A stretch of 9,398 bases of DNA from Candidatus Hydrogenedentota bacterium. Lineage in GTDB: Bacteria; Hydrogenedentota; Hydrogenedentia; Hydrogenedentales; SCBR16-9. Below the pieces are notes generated by a model. The model worked only from the letters and a program-made list of their open reading frames with translations, was not told the DNA's origin and made no database searches. The stretch lies in the NCBI GenBank assembly GCA_007116095.1, contig SKJD01000321.1:1-9398 (forward strand), read 5' to 3'. The position numbers and the translations under genes were made by a program. Position 1 is the first letter of the stretch. Every line of letters begins with the position of its first letter. Below, one piece after another: positions 5,466 to 9,398 of the stretch.

Positions 5466-5900
5466 ATGTCTAAGCATTCCATACTTTGTGGATTGATCCT
5501 GATCACTCTGGGTGGCCTGAACTGGGGCTGCGCCCGTGCATCACTGGATACCACGGGATATGCCCTCCACGAAGCCGCAACGGTTTCCGCCCCCTTTGAA
5601 GACACCTGGCAAGCGCTTAAGACAGTCTTGCGGGAACAGGACCTGGAGATTTACACCCGCGACAAGCGCGGGGTCTTCGTGGCCTACAGCCCGACCCGCC
5701 GCAGCCTGCTCCAGCCCACCCGCCTGCAGCATACCTTCGAACTGGAACGTATCGGCGCCAATGAAACCCGCATTACCGCGGAAACAATCCGGCAGGTCTA
5801 TGGCGTCACCCTGTTGACCTACCCGGACTGGCACGATCGTCCAGCCGAAGACAATGCAGACGCCCAACAGATCCTCGCGATGCTGCAGGAAAGCCTCTAG
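5466..5900 (+). CDS. Probable small lipoprotein of unknown function
   Basis: A 144-residue protein with a hydrophobic N-terminal segment (ILCGLILITLGGL, 6-18) ending in NWGC, so Cys22 is a likely lipidation site. The residues at -3 and -2 are Asn and Trp rather than the usual small or aliphatic ones, so the lipobox is atypical. The mature part has no cysteine. Its pattern VSAPFEDTWQALKTVLREQD, then a strand-rich EIYTRDKRGVFVAYSP, resembles the helix-grip lipoproteins (BamC-like) in outline only. The start is fixed by AAGGGAGG about 10 bases upstream and by a promoter directly before it; the frame is open further upstream but without coding character. The protein should sit at the periplasmic face of a membrane. 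The gene stands alone between long spacers. I do not recognise the family. Confidence 0.75.
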   Translation: MSKHSILCGLILITLGGLNWGCARASLDTTGYALHEAATVSAPFEDTWQALKTVLREQDLEIYTRDKRGVFVAYSPTRRSLLQPTRLQHTFELERIGANETRITAETIRQVYGVTLLTYPDWHDRPAEDNADAQQILAMLQESL

Positions 5901-6345
5901 GCATTACCTGAGGTCTTGGTCCGTCTACAGACCAGTGAATGGTGAGCCTAAGTCGCCACCGTATCATTCACCCCGTAACCACACTGCTCGGGGTCTGTCC
6001 AGAGACGCTGCCCACAACGGTCTCCTGAGCTAAGGCGCATGCCTGAGAAGATTGCAGCGGTGCAAACGCCGCGCCATCACATTACCGCTATTTGGGGGAA
6101 AATCTGAAACCATGATGCGGTATATCGGTCCTGAAAAATCCGATAATGCGCCATCTTGAATCCCATCCCGTCTAAATAATGTCTATACTACTGCCCCGTA
6201 ACCACATTCGCCCCTTACAAGTCAGCCTGAATCATTGGCGGATATTGCTTGTTAAAACAACCAATTTTTGCCCTTTATGACGCTTTTGACATATACCACG
6301 TATTGGCGGTTTTTATTCAATAAATTCCATTAAAACAAAAATTGC
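5901..6345. other. Gene-free spacer before the zinc-ribbon gene, with duplicated short motifs
   Basis: No convincing frame or RNA gene is present. The first part is GC-rich with stems: GTGAATG (5935-5941) pairs with CATTCAC (5965-5971), and CCCCG (5971-5975) with CGGGG (5989-5993). CCCCGTAACCACA occurs twice (5971-5983 and 6194-6206). The last 110 bases are clearly AT-rich and contain pairs of direct repeats: ATTGGCGG (6234, 6302), ATTGCTTGT (6244, 6341) and TTAAAACAA (6252, 6330). These are described under findings. Confidence 0.5.
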
Positions 6346-6375
6346 TTGTCGCCACCCACGAATGAATGGTAGAAT
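6346..6375 (+). promoter_or_regulatory. Sigma70-type promoter of the zinc-ribbon gene
   Basis: TTGTCG (6346-6351) and TAGAAT (6370-6375) are separated by 18 bases, with transcription starting near 6382. The copy of ATTGCTTGT at 6341-6349 overlaps the -35 box, so a protein bound to that repeat could act here. Confidence 0.5.
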
Positions 6376-6416
6376 TGGGGTGTGCAAGTAATCATTGTTG
6401 AGGAGAAACCCATACC

Positions 6417-6905
6417 ATGTTGTCCATGATCGAGGTCAAATGCCCCCACTGCGGCTCCCAGGGACAAATCCTGCTCCCGCCGCTGGGTTCCATTATCGTG
6501 GGACCCTGCCCGGAATGTCAGGGCATGCTCTGTATATTCAGCGGTCGTATTCTGCCTCTGGATACCGAGATCATGACCCAGGCCGACCGGAACACACGCA
6601 AAGAACACCTCTATGCCGTGCTACACGACTTTCTGCACGATCGCGTGGAGAAGCTGTTCGACAGCATGGAGGAACAGTCCCATATCGACGGCGAGCAAGA
6701 CTTCGGAGATGGGGATGTTGATGATCTGCTTGCTGATGAGGAATCACTGCGCAGCGCGGGTACGCCGATGGAGGAAAGTTCAATCAACCCCTTCGGCAAT
6801 ATTCAGGAAGCGCCGATTACCGTGGAGGAAATCGATAGTTTCCGCAATGTGGAGCTCAAGCTGATTGACAACCCCGAGTACTTCAAGGCCGTATTCCGCC
6901 ACTGA
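6417..6905 (+). CDS. Zinc-ribbon protein of unknown function
   Basis: A 162-residue soluble protein. The N-terminus carries two knuckles, CPHC (9-12) and CPEC (31-34), 18 residues apart, a classic four-cysteine zinc ribbon. After it comes a helical segment (NTRKEHLYAVLHDFLHDRVEKLFDSMEE, about 58-85). Then follows a strongly acidic low-complexity linker rich in Asp, Glu and Gly (about 86-110), and finally a short ordered end (VELKLIDNPEYFKAVF). There is no signal or membrane segment. The acidic linker between two ordered parts suggests a binding or adaptor protein, possibly acting on nucleic acid or a protein complex; this is inference. AGGAG at 6401-6405 lies 11 bases before the ATG at 6417; the alternative ATG at 6426 is further from it. 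It converges on the PilZ gene with 34 bases between stops and no clear terminator. Confidence 0.8.
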   Translation: MLSMIEVKCPHCGSQGQILLPPLGSIIVGPCPECQGMLCIFSGRILPLDTEIMTQADRNTRKEHLYAVLHDFLHDRVEKLFDSMEEQSHIDGEQDFGDGDVDDLLADEESLRSAGTPMEESSINPFGNIQEAPITVEEIDSFRNVELKLIDNPEYFKAVFRH

Positions 6906-6939
6906 CCGCACTTGGGGCGCCGAACAACGCGGTCGGCCT

Positions 6940-7320
6940 TCACTCGTAATCGTCGGTCATTGAGATCACGATGTCTTCATCGACGAATTGCTGGAGGGTC
7001 TCCTGATCCGCTTCCTCCATTTTGATGAAAAGAATGGAGACGCGGAAGTTATCATCGCCGATTTGATCGGGGTCACAGCCCACCACGACGCCCTCAGCGT
7101 CCACCCGTCTTGCCACGGGCTTGGGCAACTCCAACGCCATGCCGATTTTGGTCATCAGGGGGATGGGTTTGACCGTGTGGCAGATCACGCCGTTGGCGCT
7201 GATGTCGTCGATATGGTTGAGAATGCCGGCGCCGTTCTGATCTTCCAACAGGCGCAGGTTTGCCCGTCTGGGACGGGGATAGCGCCGGGCTTCGTCGCCC
7301 GTGTGGTGTGTATGTTGCAT
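6940..7320 (-). CDS. Single-domain PilZ protein (probable c-di-GMP receptor)
   Basis: A 126-residue protein that is almost entirely one PilZ domain. Both halves of the c-di-GMP site are visible: the R-x-x-x-R element in ARRYPRPRR (Arg12 and Arg16) and the D-x-S-x-x-G element in DDISANG (Asp39, Ser41, Gly44). A beta-rich core follows (MALELP, VVVGCDPDQ, FRVSILFIKM) and a C-terminal helix (EADQETLQQFVDEDI). Such proteins bind cyclic di-GMP in the cytosol and pass the signal to motility, secretion or polysaccharide machinery. The partner here is unknown. The start at 7320 has AGGGGG 7 bases upstream. The frame extends back to an ATG at 7446, but that stretch passes through the repeat region and gives non-domain sequence. 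It lies downstream of the esterase on the same strand, separated by about 216 bases of repeats, so co-transcription is doubtful. Confidence 0.87.
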   Translation of the reverse strand: MQHTHHTGDEARRYPRPRRANLRLLEDQNGAGILNHIDDISANGVICHTVKPIPLMTKIGMALELPKPVARRVDAEGVVVGCDPDQIGDDNFRVSILFIKMEEADQETLQQFVDEDIVISMTDDYE

Positions 7321-7342
7321 GGGACGGCCCCCTATCGGATAA

Positions 7343-7363
7343 TGCCCCGGGCATGACGGGGCA
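7343..7363. repeat. Hairpin upstream of the PilZ gene
   Basis: TGCCCCG (7343-7349) pairs with CGGGGCA (7357-7363) around a 7-base loop. On the minus strand it lies in or just before the PilZ leader, about 23 bases upstream of the start. On the plus strand it is followed by a T-rich stretch, so it could also block plus-strand transcription entering from the array. Confidence 0.35.
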
Positions 7364-7412
7364 ATTCTTCTTGTTTGTGACGAACTATTTCCGCTTTGCA
7401 CGCCGTAATACG

Positions 7413-7435
7413 GGAGTAACGAAGCGTGTTTCGTT
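7413..7435 (+). repeat. REP-like element, inverted relative to the neighbouring array
   Basis: GGAGT (7413-7417) is followed directly by AACGAA (7418-7423), a 6-base loop and TTCGTT (7430-7435). This is the same plan as the array copies (GGAGT plus palindrome) but in the opposite orientation and with a different stem sequence. It lies 6 bases before the first array copy, so the two form an inverted pair as in BIME or REPIN clusters. Confidence 0.55.
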
Positions 7436-7441
7436 GGGTTC

Positions 7442-7543
7442 AGCAAAGTAATCTTTGCTGCTCCGTGTTTTTAGCAAAGCAAGCTTTGCTACTCCAACAA
7501 AACAGCAAAGCAAGCTTTGCTACTCCGGATGTATAGCTACTCC
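7442..7543 (-). repeat. REP-like palindrome array with exact 31-base period
   Basis: Three palindromes AGCAAAG-NNNN-CTTTGCT begin at 7442, 7473 and 7504, exactly 31 bases apart. Each is followed by ACTCC (GCTCC in the first). A partial fourth unit, AGCTACTCC, is at 7535-7543. Read on the minus strand each unit is GGAGT (or GGAGC) plus an 18-base palindrome, matching the REP plan of a GGAG/GTAG tetranucleotide next to a hairpin recognised by RAYT (TnpA-REP) transposases. Two copies are identical, the first differs in loop and tail. The spacers between units are 8 bases (GTGTTTTT and AACAAAAC). On the minus strand the stems are followed by T-rich sequence, so the array may also terminate the esterase transcript. 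No transposase is in the window. Confidence 0.75.
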
Positions 7544-8736
7544 CTACCGAAATGCTTGTCGGCAAAGTCCATGTAGTGGTTCCAGTCTTCCAGGAGCAGG
7601 TTGTGGCTGCCTTCGCGGATATGATAGCCGATGGTCCCATGCGCCGCCACACCGGGTTCGGGCTGCTCATCGACCGGCAGGCCATCTTTTCCAAGCAATT
7701 CATAGACCGGGCCCGCATGCCAAGCGCCGAGGAATTCGCCCTTGGGATCCGCCCACTCATCCTCCACGGCGCTGGCCACATAGACCGGGCGCGGCGCCAT
7801 CAGGGCGATGAGCTGGTGCTGATCAATGGGAAGCGCGTCTTCATTCTCGGCGAAGTTTCGGAAATTCCGGCAGAACCAGTAGTGGAAGCGGCTTTCATCG
7901 GTAAGGTGACTGACACGCTCGCCGAAGCGCCGACGCGACAGGGCCGCCCCGCCACTGCCGGATTCATTGCTGATGGCGATGGCGAAACGCGGGTCTTCCG
8001 CGCCGCCCCAGAGGGCCGCCTTGCCGCCCCGGGAGTGCCCCAACAGCGCCACGCGCGTGACGTCAACGTCGTATTGCGTCTCAAAATAGTCCAGGACGCG
8101 GCTCGCGCCCCAGCCCCAGGCCGCCAGACCGCCCCAGGCATTGGGTTCCCGCTCAATTTCGGGATCATCGAAGAGCCGCATGACGCCCTGGCGGAATTCC
8201 TCCCCGTTGTCCGGAGCCGCTTCATTCACCTGCACCGCCGCAACGGCATAACCCCGGGCGATGACTTCTTCCGCAGGCCAAAACTCGGTAATTTCTTCCC
8301 GGGTGGGCTCGGTATTCGAACGGTCCCGGTTGTTCATCAGCAGGATGCAGGGCACGGGCTTTTCCGCAGCATTGGGAATGAAGAGAATCAGCTCGAAGGC
8401 GTGCCCCTTGCCCTCATGGGCAATCACGATGTTTCCGCGACGCAGCGTCGCCGCGCCGTCCAGCGCCTCAGGGTCTTCCTCGATCAGCTCAAAACCAGTA
8501 TGCTCCGGGGGGCCAGGCCGATACCCATAGACATGCTCGCGAAAAAGTTCGAGGAGCTCGGGACGACGCACATCAAACCAGGTATCCGCATCCGTCACTG
8601 GATCCCCCACTTCCGTGACCAACGGGTCTGGCAGGGTGTAGTCCGGCGCCATGGACTCGTCATAATTCGCCGGATCCGCCTGCGCCAGAGTCGCCTGCAC
8701 CACAATCATCGACAGCATCAGGGCATTCATCGCCAT
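7537..8736 (-). CDS. CE15-type (4-O-methyl)glucuronoyl esterase, exported
   Basis: A 399-residue alpha/beta hydrolase of the carbohydrate esterase 15 type. These enzymes cleave ester links between glucuronic acid side chains of xylan and lignin alcohols outside the cytosol. The nucleophile elbow GHSRGGKAALWGG (233-245) gives Ser235. The acid is likely Glu258 in ISNESGSGGAALSRR, 23 residues after the serine as in characterised CE15 enzymes. His378 lies in REGSHNLLLEDWNHY (374-388). A second acidic region, AVEDEWADP (323-331), is also typical of bacterial members. The N-terminus MAMNALMLSMIVVQATLAQA looks like a signal ending near Ala-Gln, but its n-region lacks positive charge. A GTG start at 8760 would add MTRRGVCG and give a better signal. 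However, two AGGAG-like sites just upstream of 8736 favour the ATG there. The stop codon lies within the GGAGTAG of the adjoining REP-like array. Confidence 0.9.
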   Translation of the reverse strand: MAMNALMLSMIVVQATLAQADPANYDESMAPDYTLPDPLVTEVGDPVTDADTWFDVRRPELLELFREHVYGYRPGPPEHTGFELIEEDPEALDGAATLRRGNIVIAHEGKGHAFELILFIPNAAEKPVPCILLMNNRDRSNTEPTREEITEFWPAEEVIARGYAVAAVQVNEAAPDNGEEFRQGVMRLFDDPEIEREPNAWGGLAAWGWGASRVLDYFETQYDVDVTRVALLGHSRGGKAALWGGAEDPRFAIAISNESGSGGAALSRRRFGERVSHLTDESRFHYWFCRNFRNFAENEDALPIDQHQLIALMAPRPVYVASAVEDEWADPKGEFLGAWHAGPVYELLGKDGLPVDEQPEPGVAAHGTIGYHIREGSHNLLLEDWNHYMDFADKHFGRE

Positions 8737-8818
8737 GCCACACACTCCTCTCCTTGTCACTCCGTCCATTCCACAATATCCGGCGAAGCGCCAAAAGCTT
8801 CCGACCGGCCACAGAACC

Positions 8819-8847
8819 ATGATAGCGGATGGACGCGGGGGATGCAA
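8819..8847 (-). promoter_or_regulatory. Sigma70-type promoter of the esterase
   Basis: On the minus strand TTGCAT (8847-8842) and TATCAT (8824-8819) are 17 bases apart. Transcription would start near 8812, giving a leader of about 75 bases that ends in the double AGGAG site just upstream of the ATG at 8736. Confidence 0.5.
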
Positions 8848-9077
8848 TGCGGGCCAGATAGTCGGTAGTACAAATAGGGGGAAGTGTATGATAGAAAGGA
8901 CGCCGGATAGGCGGCAGGTAGGCTGTGGGCCCGCCCCAAGGCCCACTATGGCATTGCCCCACGCAACAACATCCCTACCACCCTGCATCAGGCCAAGCAG
9001 TAGGGATGGCGGAGTAAGAACAACGTCAAAAATGGTAAAGTTCCGATATTACCGATCTTGTCAACACATAACGAAGC
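8848..9077. other. Gene-free spacer with nested inverted repeats
   Basis: No coding frame convinces. GTGGGCC (8925-8931) pairs with GGCCCAC (8940-8946) around 8 bases. CATCCCTA (8970-8977) pairs with TAGGGATG (9001-9008), and the 23-base interior holds a further CCTG-CAT-CAGG stem. CACATAACGAA at 9065-9075 recurs at 9379-9389. The region looks like accumulated palindromic elements upstream of the esterase promoter. Confidence 0.45.
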
Positions 9078-9102
9078 GTAGGGGCGAACCTTGTGTTCGC
9101 CC
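9078..9102 (+). repeat. REP-like element with GTAG tetranucleotide
   Basis: GTAG (9078-9081) is immediately followed by GGGCGAAC (9082-9089), the loop CTTGT, and GTTCGCCC (9095-9102), a perfect 8-base-pair stem. Tetranucleotide plus adjacent palindrome is the layout of REP elements recognised by RAYT transposases. The sequence belongs to a type I associate with dispersed repeats in several phyla, but I cannot check copy number here. Confidence 0.55.
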
Positions 9103-9103
9103 G

Positions 9104-9127
9104 CGTGGGTGGGATTTCCCACCCACG
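9104..9127. repeat. Perfect hairpin following the GTAG element
   Basis: CGTGGGTGGG (9104-9113) pairs with CCCACCCACG (9118-9127), closing on ATTT. It begins two bases after the preceding stem and shares its last two bases with the next repeat, so three hairpins run on without a gap from 9082 to 9153. Confidence 0.5.
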
Positions 9128-9153
9128 TCATCCCTGCGAAGGCAGGGAACCAG
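9126..9153 (+). repeat. CGTCAT-type palindromic repeat, copy 1
   Basis: A 28-base unit beginning CGTCAT and ending AACCAG, with the hairpin CCCTGC-GAAG-GCAGGG in the middle. It resembles a dispersed repeat found in many bacterial genomes. Copy 2 at 9249-9276 is in inverted orientation and matches at 25 of 28 positions. Confidence 0.65.
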
Positions 9154-9248
9154 TTCGTTGATTTAACATGGGATACCGTTACCAGGCCTTGCAACCATGC
9201 GCCACAACATGCGGCTTTATTGCTGTATTGTTATGTTTTCACGCAATA

Positions 9249-9276
9249 CTGGTTTCCTGCCTGCGCAGGAATGACG
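9249..9276 (-). repeat. CGTCAT-type palindromic repeat, copy 2 (inverted)
   Basis: On the minus strand this reads CGTCAT, then TCCTGC-GCAG-GCAGGA, then AACCAG. Against copy 1 it differs at three positions. Two of them form a compensatory change of the outer stem pair (C-G to T-A) and the third is in the loop. With copy 1 it encloses 95 bases that contain no gene, so the whole 9126-9276 is a REPIN- or MITE-like unit of 151 bases. Confidence 0.65.
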
Positions 9277-9334
9277 AAGGTGGCAGCGCCGTTTTGAGTC
9301 AGAACTGTTGGCAAGCTGGGCAATAACCTGATTT

Positions 9335-9358
9335 TTCTTCGTGCTTACGCACGAAGAG
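9335..9358. repeat. Hairpin next to the distal REP-like copy
   Basis: TCTTCGTGC (9336-9344) pairs with GCACGAAGA (9349-9357) around TTAC, with a further T-G wobble outside. Its right arm overlaps the first base of the next palindrome. It is preceded by ATTTTTC, so on the minus strand it would look like an intrinsic terminator. Confidence 0.5.
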
Positions 9359-9379
9359 CGAACTAAAGTTCGCTACTCC
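9357..9379 (-). repeat. REP-like element, distal copy of the array family
   Basis: AGCGAAC-TAAA-GTTCGCT (9357-9374) followed by ACTCC (9375-9379) has the same length, layout and tail as the array units near 7500. The stem differs at positions 4 to 7 while staying fully paired. Conserved tail, changing but complementary stem: the element is kept as a structure. Confidence 0.65.
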
Positions 9380-9398
9380 ACATAACGAATCGACGTAA

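Noticed and set aside
6286..6291. TTGACA as a -35 box for the zinc-ribbon gene
   Set aside because: No acceptable -10 sequence lies 16-18 bases downstream; the TTGTCG/TAGAAT pair is better placed.
5901..6345. tRNA or known structured RNA in the long spacer
   Set aside because: I found no cloverleaf with a T-loop consensus and no match to an RNA class I know, only short isolated stems.
7321..7446. Upstream ATG start for the PilZ protein
   Set aside because: The added 42 residues run through the inverted REP-like element and spacer and show no domain character; 7320 has a good ribosome site.
7442..7543. CRISPR array
   Set aside because: The repeated unit is a 23-base palindrome plus tail and the spacers are only 8 bases, far too short; there are no cas genes.
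7552..8868. Plus-strand open frame of 438 codons across the esterase
   Set aside because: It mirrors the esterase on the opposite strand, and the esterase has a complete catalytic triad and family motifs.
8737..8988. Upstream ATG start for the esterase
   Set aside because: The extra 84 residues have no domain character, run through the promoter region and would put the signal peptide in the interior of the protein.
9126..9276. Insertion sequence bounded by inverted repeats
   Set aside because: The interior is only 95 bases and has no transposase frame, so a non-autonomous palindromic unit is the more economical reading.

Overview
The window is GC-rich bacterial chromosome (roughly 60% GC by eye) with nine intact genes and one gene cut by the left edge. 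A Gram-negative envelope is suggested by a GT9 heptosyltransferase-type enzyme, a Tat-exported Gfo/Idh/MocA oxidoreductase and a probable lipoprotein. Together with a CE15 glucuronoyl esterase, this mix resembles carbohydrate-degrading members of the PVC/Hydrogenedentota neighbourhood. That placement is inferred from gene content; no rRNA or other marker settles it.

Layout. 1-783 (+): C-terminal part of a GT9 glycosyltransferase, ending tail to tail with an Rrf2/CymR-like repressor (780-1193, -); the two stop codons share one CTAG. Upstream of the repressor on the minus strand is a larC-coaD pair (3040-1342) with an 8-base overlap. larC makes the nickel-pincer cofactor enzyme and coaD a coenzyme A biosynthesis enzyme. 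A divergent promoter region (3041-3244) separates larC from the Gfo/Idh/MocA oxidoreductase (3245-4573, +). Next come tatA (4841-5071), a short lipoprotein-like gene (5466-5900) and a zinc-ribbon protein of unknown function (6417-6905), each with its own recognisable sigma70-type promoter. On the minus strand follow a PilZ-domain protein (7320-6940) and a CE15-type esterase (8736-7537).

Functional links. The oxidoreductase carries a twin-arginine signal, and the next gene encodes a TatA pore subunit, so substrate and export component are neighbours. The esterase and the oxidoreductase both fit plant-polysaccharide or sugar-derivative metabolism. The other genes look like unrelated single transcription units.

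The most unusual material is non-coding. Short palindromes preceded by GGAG or GTAG, the hallmark of REP elements moved by RAYT (TnpA-REP) transposases, occur as an exact 31-base-period array at 7442-7543, as an inverted copy beside it, and again in the 3' terminal 400 bases. A second repeat family sits there as an inverted pair with a compensatory stem change. The larC leader holds a four-tier G-quadruplex motif, and tatA has a long structured leader. No CRISPR array, tRNA, rRNA, transposase or phage gene was seen.
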